Assembly (NCBI GenBank): GCA_958510825.1
Contig: OY294049.1
Coordinates: 27,486,986-27,550,985, forward strand
Direction of reading: 5' to 3'
From: Brachypterus glaber
Lineage: Eukaryota; Arthropoda; Insecta; Coleoptera; Kateretidae
DNA length: 64,000 nucleotides
The position numbers and the translations under genes are program-made. The notes beneath the pieces were generated by a model. The model was not told the origin of the DNA, searched no databases, and saw nothing but the letters and a program-made list of their open reading frames with translations. Every line of letters starts with the position of its first letter. Position 1 is the stretch's first letter. Shown piece by piece: positions 21,208-32,253 of this stretch.

Positions 21208-24200
21208 TTGTTCGACAATTTGGCGTGCAAAATGGCGACCGGCAATTTTCATTTTAAAGATTTCAACCCGCAATCAGACGAATTTGACATTTACGAGGAA
21301 CAATTAGAGCAATATTTCGTATCCAATCAAATTAAATTAGAAGAAATTAAAATAGCAGTCATTTTAAGTTCAATTAATGCAACAACTTATAAATTATTAA
21401 GAAGTTTAACCTTTCCGAAAAAACCCAAAGAAGCGAAATATGAGGAAGTTATGAAACATTTAAGATCACAATTCAGCAGTAGTAGCTGTATTTGGAGGGA
21501 GCGTAAAAAATTTTACGACATCCGACAAGGGGATGATGAAAGCGTAGTACAATGGTTTGCTAAAATTAAAGCTTTCGCCAGCAATTGTCAATTTGGTGAT
21601 CAATTATCTTCTATTTTGCGGGACAAATTCATATGTGGGTTAAGAAGCGGGACAATTTTGGACAGGCTATGTGAAATAAAAATGGAGAGTACCATGGAAG
21701 AGGTACTAGAAATTGCCAGAACCAAGGAAGATGTAGAGAGAGAAAGAAGTATCAACGCAGTTGGATATTCAAAATCCGCGCCAAAATGGGCGGCGACTTC
21801 TGACCGGTCGAGTGACGTGAAGCGTGGCAATAGACAGCGCCAAGAGTACAACAAGGGACGTCAGATGTCAAAACAATTTAACAAAAGCGATGGAAAATCA
21901 AAGAATTTTAACTTCAAAAGCTGCAAAATTTGTGGAAACGACCATGGAAGCCGTAAATGTAGGTTCAGTAACTACAAATGCAGAACATGCAGTCATAACC
22001 ATTTAGAAAAATTGTGCAGGAAAAACCACGTCAATTTTATGGAAGAAAATCAGGTAAAAAGTGAAATTTTAGCTATCAATAATAATAAAGGCATTATAAA
22101 AGACGATTTTAAGGTTGAATTAAGCATTTTTAACAAACTTTTTACATTTCTAGTAGATTCTGGGAGTAATGTAAGCGCCGTAAGTTTAAAAACATACAAC
22201 TTATATTTTAAAAATCATTGTCAACTTTTAAAGGATGAAACAAGTTTTAGGAGTTATAATAACAGTAAATTTAAGCCGTTGGGGCATATTTATGTTGATA
22301 TCATTTATAATAAGGTTAATAAAAAACAAAAATTTTACGTTATTGAAGAAGCTTCTGTAGACATAGTCGGACGCGACTGGTGTCATAATTTTAATATTTC
22401 CTTTGAAATGATTAAACAGATAAACTTAATAAATAAAAGTAACAATGATAAAATATTAACGGAACTTATAAAAAAATATGATTCTGTATTCACGAATGAT
22501 CTTGGATGTTTCAGGTACTCGAAGATATGTTTGGTGCTTAAGGAAAATTCCACACCGATCTTCTGTAGACCTCGTGCCCTACCCCTAGCCTATAGACAGC
22601 AAGTTGAAGCAGAATTGGAAAGACTTCAGAAAAATGGAATAATTTCGCCAGTAAACACCAGCAATTACGCAACACCTATCGTAATTGTGCCCAAGAGTGA
22701 CGGAACGCTACGTTTATGTGGTGACTACAAGACGACCATCAATAAACACCTAGAAAAAATGCAACATCCATTACCACTGATTGAGGACATTTTTGCAAAG
22801 GTTAGTGGAGGTATTCAGTTCAGTAAAATTGACCTTAAAAATGCCTATACGCAATTCGAACTAGACGAAAAATCTAAATCATTATTAACGTTAAGTACTC
22901 ACAAAGGTCTTTTCAAAGTCCACAGACTTATGTATGGAATTCATGTAGCGAGTGGATATTTTCAAAAATTCATGGAACAACTGTTCATGGGCGTAGAAGA
23001 TGTAGTTTGTTTCTTAGATGACATTCTTGTAACGGGTAGAAACCATCAAGAACACTTAGAAAATTTAAATAAAGTACTTCAAATATTAAAAGATGCAGGC
23101 TTAACGGTTAACATTGATAAATGTCAATTTTTTATGGACAAAGTAGAGTATCTTGGTCATGAAATTTCAAGGCATGGACTAAGAAAACTAGATTCAAAAA
23201 TTAAAGCAATTTGTGAGGCTGTAGCACCAAGAAACATAACCGAAGTACGTTGTTTCATAGGCATGGTGAACTACTACGCGAGATTTATACCTACTTTAGC
23301 CCAAACCTTGAAACCTATTTATAATCTATTAAAAAATGAGGTCGATTTTAATTGGTCAAAAGATTGTGATAAATCATTTAAAGAAATTAAAGACTTGATT
23401 GCAAAAGATATATGTTTAGCACATTTCAATAGTAAACTCCCAATAATATTAACCACAGACGCCAGCAATGACGCCGTTGGTGCTGTGCTTAGCCACAAAG
23501 TAGATGCTAAAGAACGAATAATTGCTTGTGCAAGCAGAGTGCTCACACCTAGTGAGAAAAATTATTCAACTATTCATAAGGAAAGTTTAGCCATCTTCTT
23601 TGGGGTAAGGAAATTTGCCCAATTTTTAACCGGATACCACTTCACTCTGAGAAGTGACCATCTTCCATTAAAAGCAATTTTTGGGAAAGATAAAGGTATT
23701 CCAGTGATGCATGCGAATCGATTAATTCGTTGGTCCATTTATTTATCATCTTTTGATTACTCTTTTGAACATATTAAGGGTAAAGATAACATTTTTGCAG
23801 ATTATATCTCAAGGTCAACGAAAGGCATCGTCCCAGACGCAAAAGAAGAAGAAATAGATGACGGATACATAAACTTCACTGAAAACTGTATAGAATGGCC
23901 TATCGACAACAACAAAATTCGAGAAGAAACGCAAAAAGATAAGGAATTAAAATTGCTTATGAGATGGATTCAGCAGGAAAAATGGCCAGATAAGAAAAAC
24001 ATAAAGGAAAGTATGCAAAAATACCTAAATCAGAAGGAAAACTTGAGAATCGAGAGCAATGTGGTAATGTTAGGACAACGTATAGTGATACCGAGTAAAC
24101 TAAGAAGTATTTTAATGGAAGAACTTCATTCTCCACACTATGGAATCGTCAGAAGCAAAAACTTAGCCAGAACGATCATGTGGTGGCCTGGGATCGATAA

Positions 24201-25701
24201 ACAAATAGAAGAAGCAACAAAATCGTGCCTGGTATGTCTCAAGAACAGCAGCAGCCCAGCAAACACAGTAGTGTCATGGCCAAAAACCAATAAAGTTTTC
24301 GAAAGAATTCATATCGATCACCTGGGACCAATAAATAATAAAATTTTCCTAATCATAACAGACACGTACTCAAAATGGATTGAATGTTACTTAGTAAGGA
24401 ACACTTCAGCGAAAGAAACCATAGAAAAACTATATGATTGCTTTTCGAGACTCGGATTACCAAACTGTCTGTGCTCAGACAACTTTTCTTCATTTGTCAG
24501 CGAGGAGATGGAAACGTTTTTGAAAGGTAATGGAATAAAGCACGTAACAAGCCCTCCGTTTCACCCACAATCTAACGGAAGTGCTGAGAATTCGGTTAAA
24601 ACATTCAAACATAACCTAAAATGTGCTTTAGCCGACACAAAAAACCAAAACGTAAGTCTAAATGTAATGATTTCAAAAATTCTCTTTGCATATAGAACAA
24701 CTCCGCACTGTACAACAAAAGTCTCCCCAGATACTCTGATGTTTAACAGAAAATTGAGAACCAAATTAACGCAGATTCAAGAAAATGCACACAGGGAGGA
24801 AGAAAATGAAGAAAAACAGCAAGAAATCAGTAAAAATGTCAAAAAAGGAAAAATTAGGAAGTTCAAGATCAAAGATTTGGTGATGATAAAGGATTTTAGA
24901 AACCCAAATAAAGTGACATGGGTACCAGGAGTAATTGAAAGAAAAATAGGGCGAGTAACGTATATTTGTAGGACTTCAGAAGGCTTTTCATGGAAACGCC
25001 ACCAAAATCAACTTATAAACAGGCTGGAAAAGGGGGTAGGTCGAGTGCTGCAGGAGAAGGTCGTGAGTATTACTAAACCCAATATTTTTCCCAACAACTT
25101 ACCCAAAACCAGCATATCTTTTAATAGGAGTACAGTCGACTCAGAAAATAGTAACATAACCCCCAGACTTGAAACATTAGATAACCCCAATAATGTTGAA
25201 ATAACAAATAACCCTAGTTTATCTAATAAAAGCCCCGGAAAAGACATTTTAGAGCATTTAGATCAAAATAACATTGTAAATAATGCAGACTCTGACGATA
25301 ACAGCTTAGACAACGTGGTAATTTCACCAAAAGTTCTGTCAAATAAAAATATTATAAATAAAAAAATAATTGTTGACGAAAATATTAAAAATAGTACTAA
25401 TAATAATGACAGAAATGTAAAAGTAGATGTAAATTTAGGCCTAAGTAGTGACAAAACCAAAAATGGCGAAGTCGCGGAAAAGCGCGTGGAAAATTGTGAC
25501 GTCAATGTGAAAGTACCTTGTAAAAATGTGAAAAATGTGAGCGTGAACAAAAAGACTGACTTAGTTTCTAAGAATAATGACTCTAAACCTAGTATTAGTA
25601 AAAATAATCCTAGTATGCTTACTAGACCAAGTAGAAACATAAGAAAACCAAGTAAATACAAAGATTTTATATCTAGCTCTGATTTACATTTTCAGGAATA
25701 A
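21208..25701 (+). CDS. Gypsy gag-pol polyprotein, single intact frame
   Basis: The 1497-residue frame contains all expected domains in order without frameshift. Gag covers about residues 10-235. Two CX2CX3HX4C knuckles lie at 239-251 and 258-270. Protease DSGS is at 317-320. Reverse transcriptase has aspartate 542 (KIDLKNAY) and FLDD at 602-605. RNase H has TTDAS (D751), E792 and D817. The integrase HHCC finger is H974, H977, C1007 and C1010, and its core D1037, D1091 and E1127 has the exact DD35E spacing. A chromatin-binding-type C-terminal region is followed by an asparagine- and lysine-rich tail (about 1270-1497). The second ATG (21232, MATGNFHFKDF) is an equally plausible start. Gag and pol are fused, with no programmed frameshift. 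All catalytic residues are present, so the copy may be active. Confidence 0.95.
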   Translation: MFDNLACKMATGNFHFKDFNPQSDEFDIYEEQLEQYFVSNQIKLEEIKIAVILSSINATTYKLLRSLTFPKKPKEAKYEEVMKHLRSQFSSSSCIWRERKKFYDIRQGDDESVVQWFAKIKAFASNCQFGDQLSSILRDKFICGLRSGTILDRLCEIKMESTMEEVLEIARTKEDVERERSINAVGYSKSAPKWAATSDRSSDVKRGNRQRQEYNKGRQMSKQFNKSDGKSKNFNFKSCKICGNDHGSRKCRFSNYKCRTCSHNHLEKLCRKNHVNFMEENQVKSEILAINNNKGIIKDDFKVELSIFNKLFTFLVDSGSNVSAVSLKTYNLYFKNHCQLLKDETSFRSYNNSKFKPLGHIYVDIIYNKVNKKQKFYVIEEASVDIVGRDWCHNFNISFEMIKQINLINKSNNDKILTELIKKYDSVFTNDLGCFRYSKICLVLKENSTPIFCRPRALPLAYRQQVEAELERLQKNGIISPVNTSNYATPIVIVPKSDGTLRLCGDYKTTINKHLEKMQHPLPLIEDIFAKVSGGIQFSKIDLKNAYTQFELDEKSKSLLTLSTHKGLFKVHRLMYGIHVASGYFQKFMEQLFMGVEDVVCFLDDILVTGRNHQEHLENLNKVLQILKDAGLTVNIDKCQFFMDKVEYLGHEISRHGLRKLDSKIKAICEAVAPRNITEVRCFIGMVNYYARFIPTLAQTLKPIYNLLKNEVDFNWSKDCDKSFKEIKDLIAKDICLAHFNSKLPIILTTDASNDAVGAVLSHKVDAKERIIACASRVLTPSEKNYSTIHKESLAIFFGVRKFAQFLTGYHFTLRSDHLPLKAIFGKDKGIPVMHANRLIRWSIYLSSFDYSFEHIKGKDNIFADYISRSTKGIVPDAKEEEIDDGYINFTENCIEWPIDNNKIREETQKDKELKLLMRWIQQEKWPDKKNIKESMQKYLNQKENLRIESNVVMLGQRIVIPSKLRSILMEELHSPHYGIVRSKNLARTIMWWPGIDKQIEEATKSCLVCLKNSSSPANTVVSWPKTNKVFERIHIDHLGPINNKIFLIITDTYSKWIECYLVRNTSAKETIEKLYDCFSRLGLPNCLCSDNFSSFVSEEMETFLKGNGIKHVTSPPFHPQSNGSAENSVKTFKHNLKCALADTKNQNVSLNVMISKILFAYRTTPHCTTKVSPDTLMFNRKLRTKLTQIQENAHREEENEEKQQEISKNVKKGKIRKFKIKDLVMIKDFRNPNKVTWVPGVIERKIGRVTYICRTSEGFSWKRHQNQLINRLEKGVGRVLQEKVVSITKPNIFPNNLPKTSISFNRSTVDSENSNITPRLETLDNPNNVEITNNPSLSNKSPGKDILEHLDQNNIVNNADSDDNSLDNVVISPKVLSNKNIINKKIIVDENIKNSTNNNDRNVKVDVNLGLSSDKTKNGEVAEKRVENCDVNVKVPCKNVKNVSVNKKTDLVSKNNDSKPSISKNNPSMLTRPSRNIRKPSKYKDFISSSDLHFQE

Positions 25702-26276
25702 TATTTTAAATACGTACCTTACAATATCTTAAATAAATACTTACATTAAAGTGCTTAAACATTTTGTATAAACGCCTTGAGAGACTATTTATTTAAACTA
25801 AAAAAAGGGGTGGATACCTACTTACCTCAATATTCTTAAAAATATATTTAGGTTACAAAACCTAGAAACCTGAAAGTGTGAAAAAAGAAAATATTATGTT
25901 AGAATGGTGAACTATAGTAATAATTTATTAGTCTAAAAGTACAGTACATCTTACAATAAATAAAACTATGTATTTACTTAATTACTTAATAATTTATTAA
26001 TTTATTTAGTTACAAACTCATACAAATAAAAATAAACTAAATACATTTATTTAAATTTAACACAAGTTGTAACAATAATACACAAAATAAAATTAAGTAC
26101 AAAAATTACAATAATATTTGAACATACTAATAAAATACAAAAATAAATTATTATTACAATTTGTGAACAACATTTAAAAATTACATAATAATTATGCCAC
26201 TGTTTTACATAGTAGTTATTATGTGCAATTGAACAAAAACAAATAAATGTATTTTGGTTTCAGCTTTGTATGGGGG
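25702..26276 (+). other. Gypsy 3' internal untranslated region
   Basis: There are 575 A/T-rich bases between the gag-pol stop and the 3' LTR. No envelope or other frame is visible. It ends with the purine tract that primes plus-strand synthesis. Confidence 0.75.
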
Positions 26277-26504
26277 TGTGATATTCGTACAACGGATATC
26301 CATACGTCATAGGCGTGACGTGTACACCCGGTTAAATAGTCACCGCGCACAAGCGACGGGGCCAGTTATCGTACCTACGTCTTAACAAGACACGTAAATG
26401 TTCTATGTAGTGCACTACCTGTATGTATAATTATCTGTGATATTAATAAAGCTCCATGTACGTATTTTCCACTGTATTATTTACAATACCACTCGAACAT
26501 TATA
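26277..26504 (+). repeat. Gypsy 3' LTR
   Basis: The repeat is identical to the 5' LTR and is followed by GAAAC, the target duplication, and then by resumed Copia integrase coding sequence. Confidence 0.95.
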
Positions 26505-26509
26505 GAAAC

Positions 26510-28738
26510 TGAAAATAATTTGATAGAATATGTAAGAAAAGTAAAAACTCAACATGGGGTGAATATCAAAAAAATTCGTACCGACAATGGGGGCGAATTT
26601 AGTTCACAAGGTTTTAAAGATTTTTGTACAAGAAAAGGAATAAAATTAGAATATACTATGGCTTACACACCTCAGCAAAATGGAAAAAGTGAAAGAATGA
26701 ATACTACCTTAATGGATAAAGTAAGGACAAAATTTTCGGAAACAAATTTACCAAAATTTTTATGGGGCGAAGCTATAAGGACATCTGCATATGAATTAAA
26801 CAGATCTCCTACAAATGTTAATAGAGAAATACCGGCAAAAATATGGTTAGGAAAAAACGACTTGTCAAAATTACGAGTTTTTGGATCAAAATGTTGGGCA
26901 GTTACGTTACCTAGACAGAGTAAATTGGAACCAAGGGCAAAACCGTTTATTATGGTAGGATATTCTGGTGGAGGCTATCGATTATGGGATCCGACCGAAA
27001 ATAAAATAGTACAATCGAGGGACGTTACACTTGATGAAAGTAAAACAAAATATATTGAAAACAAAGAAGTAAAGCAGTTAATAAGATTGGAATCAGATGA
27101 ACAAAACTTACAAGAAGAAGAAGAAGAATACATACCGGAGGAGATGATATCAGAAGATGAAAATGATAAAACTATAATTGAAAATGATGAAGAAAATACG
27201 AAAAATAAAAAAAAAATAACTAGACCAAGCTATTTAAACGATTTTGAATTAAACGCAGCCTTTTTTTTATTTACAAATAATGACCCTACAGATTTTGAAG
27301 AAGCTAAAAATGATGAAGAGTGGCAAAATGCAATAATTAAAGAATTTAGAGCTTTACATAAGTCGAATACATGGACAGAAACAGAATTACCCGAAGGCAA
27401 AGAAGCTATAGACACAAGATGGATTTTAAGAACAAAAGAAGATAGCACAAAAAAGGCTAGATTAGTAGCCAAAGGTTTTCAAGTAAAAAATGAAAATTTT
27501 GGTCAACTGTACGCGCCAGTAGCAAGATTGGCCACAATAAGATTGTTATTATCAAAAGTAGTTCAAGAAAATCTTCAAGTAAGACAGCTAGACATACCTA
27601 GTGCATTTTTAAACGGCAACCTAGAATCAGAAGTATACATAAAAATTCCCAAAGGACTAAAAAAGAAAGAAAATAAAGTCTTAAAATTAAATAGAGCTTT
27701 GTATGGATTGAAAGAATCACCAAAATGCTGGAACGAAAGATTCAACAAATTTGCAGAAGAAAACGAATTTGAGAGATCGAAAAATGATTTTTGTTTATAT
27801 ATGAAAGAAGACTGTTGGATGATAATTTACGTAGATGACCTAATTTTAATCGGAACTTGTGAAGAATTTATAGAAAAATTAAAACACGAATTTGAAGCCA
27901 AGAATTTGGGTGAATTAAAGGATTTTTTGGGAATAAAAATAGTTAGAAATGAGGAAAAATTAACCATAACACAACCGAAATTGATACAAAGAACATTAGA
28001 AAAGTTTTTTATGACAGAATGTAGAGGATCTTCAACACCAATGGAAGTGAACTTTCAAATAAATGAAGAAGATGAACAAATAAATGTACCTTATAGAGAA
28101 CTTATAGGAAGCGTGATGTATATAGCTACTATAACAAGACCAGATTTGGCTTATGCGATATCTTATTTAAGTCGATTCTTGGACAAACCAACCGTACAAA
28201 CATGGAAAGCCGCAAAAAGGATACTGCGATATTTAAAAGAAACTGATAATATTGGATTAACATACACTAAAAACGAAGAAAACAAAATTATAGCTTACTC
28301 AGATGCTGACTGGGCAGGAGACAAATTAGACAGGAAAAGTGTGAGTGGATCTATTATATTTTATGGATAAAACCCAATATCATGGTTCAGCAAAAGCAGG
28401 TTTGCGTTTCACTATCGTCAGCCGAAGCTGAATACATAGCAGCAGCTCAAGATTTAGTAAATTTGAAAGGGATAGCCAAAGATTTAAATTTAGAACATGA
28501 AGCAATTTTATTAATAGATAATCAAGCAGCATTAAACATGACTCAAACATTCGAGAATTCAAGAAGAGTGAAACATATTGACATAAAAGACACTTTATCA
28601 AAGATCTTACAGTGAACAAAATCATTGAAGTAAAATATGTAAGCACAGAAAAGAACATAGCGGATTTATTGACCAAAGCATTGTGCAGAGAAAAATTCAC
28701 AAAATTAAGAAATATGCCAATGTGCGATTTAAAAAATT
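26510..28738 (+). pseudogene. Copia integrase, reverse transcriptase and RNase H (second part)
   Basis: The frame resumes after the Gypsy insertion. Integrase TDNGGEF carries the second aspartate (residue 22 counted from the ATG at 26520) and NGKSERMN the glutamate (residue 58), 35 residues apart. RT begins around WTETELPEGKEAIDTRWILR and carries YVDD (about residues 437-440, near 27828). RNase H has SDADWAGD near 28302. A TAA at 28368-28370 interrupts after SIIFYG. The frame then changes near 28390 (to SLSSAEAEYIAAAQ) and again near 28585 (to a segment ending YVSTEKNIADLLTKAL at about 28680). RT itself looks undamaged, so decay is moderate and concentrated at the 3' end and at the integrase split. 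Confidence 0.9.
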
Positions 28739-29064
28739 AAGATAAATTTTAAATCGAGAGGGAGTATTAGAATAATGATATGCACCCTGAGAAATCTAGG
28801 CAACACTGCAATACCCATAGTGCATCTTGATGGGAACAACCAATGAGACAATAGACAATGGTGGTCGGCAAAAGTAACGCACACGTACAATATATTAACT
28901 TTGTTATTTATTACTTACTTCTAATAATTAATAAATGTTAAACAATACAATATAGATAATTGTGTTTGTTTGTATTACTAGATGGTATGAGATCAATGGC
29001 TATATGCTACATCAAGTATATCTAATAGGATGAATGTAGTATGGACATTTCCAGATCAGTATAC

Positions 29065-30274
29065 TGCCCTCCTAAAGAGAAACGCGGCATGTACACCTGA
29101 CACGTACGGATTTCGAGCTTAGCATTATTTTACTACGGAGAATAACGGTATGTACAAATCCTAAGGAAATACGCGGTAAGTGCACCGTAGAAGTTACTTG
29201 CCGCGTTCTTTCTATGTAAAATTTTGTTTTGGAAAGAGAAACAGAATAAAGCAAATATAAAATAATGCAAAATTATGGGTATTTAAGGGCAGTCAGACAA
29301 CATTAATAGATAGATTTAATTTTTTTATTTTATTTCTTCGAACTTAATACAAAGTCGTGAAGAGCCCAAATAAGCTTTAGACTTGTCCTAGGGGCTCTCC
29401 ACTAATTTTGATAACAAATTAAGCCAAAACAAAGTCGAAAATACATATATTGTTTCTAAAGAAATATACATTTCTTATAACAAGACAAAATTAACATTAT
29501 TATAAAATATTGATCAATCAATAAATAAATAAAAAGAAATTCAAATATATATATATTGTTTAATAGTAGAGATATCTACTTAAATATAATTAAATAATAA
29601 TATAATATAAAAAGTGCTGCTAACAAAATAAAAGTTTCTCCTATAAGCCTAGGTTTATTAAAATCAAAAACGAAAAAAAAAAATTTAAAAAAAAATAAAA
29701 AAAATAAAAAAATAGAACATTGTTTCAAAAAAAGTTCCTTTTTTCGTAAAAAAAAATAAATAAAAAAATTTATTTTTATCCCAAAAAGCCTAGAACTTTG
29801 GACTTTACAGAAAATAAAAAAAAAATTATGTTATAGTTTATTTAATTATTAAAATAAATAATAACTTACACCATCTTCTAAGTTAAGATTTTCAGGAAAA
29901 ACTTGAACCGGTTGATTTAAAGGTACAAGAAAAAACTCTTTAGATGACATAGTTTTAAAAAATATATATTCACTTGCACGCACAAAAGAATAATACGTTC
30001 AATTAAATTTTATTTAAATATAGATACCAGAAATTAACAATAATACCTAAAAAGCATAAATATTTAGTTTACTTAGGTATTATTTCGTTTATTAAAAAAT
30101 TAAAATCCATGCCAAACTTTTACCTAGAAAGAACGCGGCAAGTAACTTCGACGGTGCACTTACCGCTTATTTCCTTAGGATTGGTACATACCGTTATTCT
30201 CCGTAGTAAAATAATGCTAGGGTCGAAATCCGTACGTGTCAGGTGTACATGCCGCGTTCCTCTTTAGGAGGGCA
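29065..30274. mobile_element. Non-autonomous DNA transposon with about 165 bp terminal inverted repeats
   Basis: TGCCCTCCTAAAGAG (29065) is mirrored by CTCTTTAGGAGGGCA (ending 30274), and the inverted arms extend about 165 bp through CGCGGCATGTACACCTGACA. GTATAC stands on both sides (29059-29064, 30275-30280). Related uninterrupted units at about 18890-18920 have a single GTATAC at this spot, giving a paralogous empty site. The interior is A-rich and non-coding, and includes a repeat near 29610-29770 also present at 40090-40260. Confidence 0.88.
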
Positions 30275-31111
30275 GTATACGTCATTATCTCGTTTTTTAA
30301 GTTTGTGGGTTGGTTAATTTTTGCATAACAAGGTCAAACTAATCCTATGTTAAATAAGCCTAAACATTAGAAACAAATAGAAGCTGATTTTCTTTAAAAT
30401 GTCAAGCTTGAAACTAATTTTAAAAGCCTTCAGCGTTTAAGGAAAATTAATTATTTATTTTATACCAAAATAATTTTAACGTCATGCTCCCGGGGGGTAG
30501 AGGTAAGTATTTTCTTTTAACAAAAACTGTATGTAATTTTTTTATTATAAAAAAAAGAAATAATGACTTTTATTCGGCCTACTTTGATTATAGCTTCAAG
30601 AAATTAAAAAAAAGGCAAGAATTTTGGAATTTTTGACATTCTATTGAAAATTAAAAAATAATAACAAAAATTTGCATTTCAGTAATTTAGTTTATTGAAA
30701 GTAGACATAGTCAAAAACAAATCCTAAAATTTTAAAAAATATTAAGGGTGTTTTTTTTTTGAGATATTTAAGTTTAAAGTATTTAGGCAATTTCTAAAAA
30801 AAACAAAACACTATCGATATAAAAAAAATTGAATTTTGTCAAGAAATTGTCGTTGTTTCTAATGTTAAAAACCATTTTTGGATATCTGTAATAGTTTTAA
30901 AGTTATTATACGGTAAAGTCAATTTTTATAATAATCTTTGATTTTAGGAAAAAACTAAAAAAATCCATATCTTAAAAAATATGCGTCTTCCGAAAAAATG
31001 CAATTAGGGATCTATTTCTGATGTCATAAGGTACCCATAAAACATAATTCACCTAAATCCGTGACCATAGTGCAGTCACCGTTGCCTGAATCCACGTGGA
31101 ATAGGCCAATT

Positions 31112-32230
31112 ATAGTTGAAGGATGATCCAATTAGTGCTTTATGATTGTGAAATGAAATAAAATACAAAAATTATTCCGCGACACAGAATTTTGTTTTTA
31201 TTCGAAAATAAAAAATCGTTTGCCATGGGGAAAAATATAGAGGTCACCACAGGGCCAACGAGTATTATTATGAAAGCGTCATATGGTATTTAACTTGCAG
31301 TACAGGTGAGAGTATAAAACACGGTTTATGATTTTTTTTAATAAGCCTTAGCATTTTCGAGAAAAATGACGAGGGCGAGAATTCTGGATCACCCTTACAT
31401 GTAAAGTACACAACGGGAGGTACCGATTTATCGATATTTTTACTTGGGCTCTTTGAGCAACAACAGTTCTTAGTTTTGACTTTTGATTTCGATCGCAAAA
31501 GAAAATAAAACTTTTCGCAAAAAAAATGAACCGACTTCTATGTCTCTAAAAAGTAAAAAATAAAAAAATACTTAAATCGGTGCCAATTTCACCATTTCCT
31601 AAATAAATTACTAACACTACTTTTTTTATTATTTTATTATTGTTTGCTGTGAAATAGACTTTATTTTTGACTTTTTAGAGACACAGAAGTCGGTTCCTTT
31701 TTTTTTGCGAAGTTTTTATTTTTTACTTTTTAGACACCGAACTTGTAGATTGGTAACGTCATGTAAGCTAAATTATAATTGTACTTCCATCTCGGCTAGC
31801 TGCTGACGTCACAACGCACTGTTATTGAGTTATCTTAAAGATAAATTTCTAAAAAATAAAAGTAATATTTTTATTTCAGCGCCCAAGAGTCCAACCAACC
31901 TTAGTTTAAACGAAATACTAAAGCAAATCTTGTTAAACTTTAAGCAAGTCTTGTTAAACTTTAAGCGTTAAGTAATAATCAAATAACGCCTTATTATTTG
32001 AGTGACCCCGTAATCAAGTTATCCAGCTTATCCGATATTTATCTAAAAATTTGGTAGGTAGTAGAACCAAATTAAGCCGTTTTTAAGTGAAATTGCGTTA
32101 AAATGATTAGATTTATCTTAATCCGGCTTACCCAGCATTATCCGAGCGTCAAATTGAAACGGGACCACCTCATGAATGCCCTCTTCAAGTTGCAATAAGT
32201 TTCATCAAATTCCGTTCATTCGTTCCAAAG
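31112..32230. other. No gene seen; one inverted repeat
   Basis: AAAATGAACCGACTTCTATG (about 31526) and its inverse GACACAGAAGTCGGTTCC (31679-31696) are part of a hairpin of about 55 bp arms (31507-31722) with AAGTAAAAAATAAAA flanks. The rest is AT-rich without coding homology. Confidence 0.6.
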
Positions 32231-32253
32231 TTATTTATTTATTTATTTATTTA

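Larger units (their letters stand above)
20919..26509 (+). mobile_element. Intact Gypsy (Ty3-type) LTR retrotransposon with identical LTRs
   Basis: LTRs at 20924-21151 and 26277-26504 (228 bp each, TGTGATATTCG...GAACATTATA) are identical base for base by eye. The target duplication GAAAC flanks the element (20919-20923 and 26505-26509); the next bases TG also match on both sides, so one or two bases of the border are ambiguous. A primer-binding site candidate starts TGGCGACGCAGG at 21153, directly after the LTR, and a purine tract ATGGGGG (26270-26276) precedes the 3' LTR. One 1497-codon gag-pol frame fills the interior. Identical LTRs mean very recent insertion. There is no envelope gene. 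Confidence 0.95.
19358..28980 (+). mobile_element. Copia-type LTR retrotransposon, decayed, split by a Gypsy element
   Basis: The 3' LTR is 28765-28980 (about 216 bp, starting TATTAGAATAATGATATGCA after the purine tract AATCGAGAGGGAG). Only its first 43 bases remain of the 5' LTR (19358-19400); the rest and probably the primer site are deleted. GATG flanks both ends (19354-19357 and 28981-28984), a short target duplication. The element order is gag, protease, integrase, RT and RNase H, as in Copia. It lies inside a palindromic unit of the giant foldback and is itself cut at 20923 by the Gypsy insertion. Confidence 0.88.
17721..31111. mobile_element. Giant foldback structure with about 820 bp inverted arms
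   Basis: The left arm starts AATTGGCCTATTCCACGTGG (17721); the right arm ends with the exact reverse complement at 31111. The arms stay roughly 85-90% similar by eye for about 820 bp (left 17721-18545, right 30275-31111). Landmarks include GACATCAGAAATAGATCCCT, GACTTTGCCGTATAATAACT and a CCCCCCGG spot near 18332. The 12 kb between the arms consists of a palindrome cluster, a Copia element with a Gypsy inside it, and a 1.2 kb inverted-repeat transposon. Without these insertions it would be a foldback element of about 2.5-3 kb. The arms encode no protein. Confidence 0.85.
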
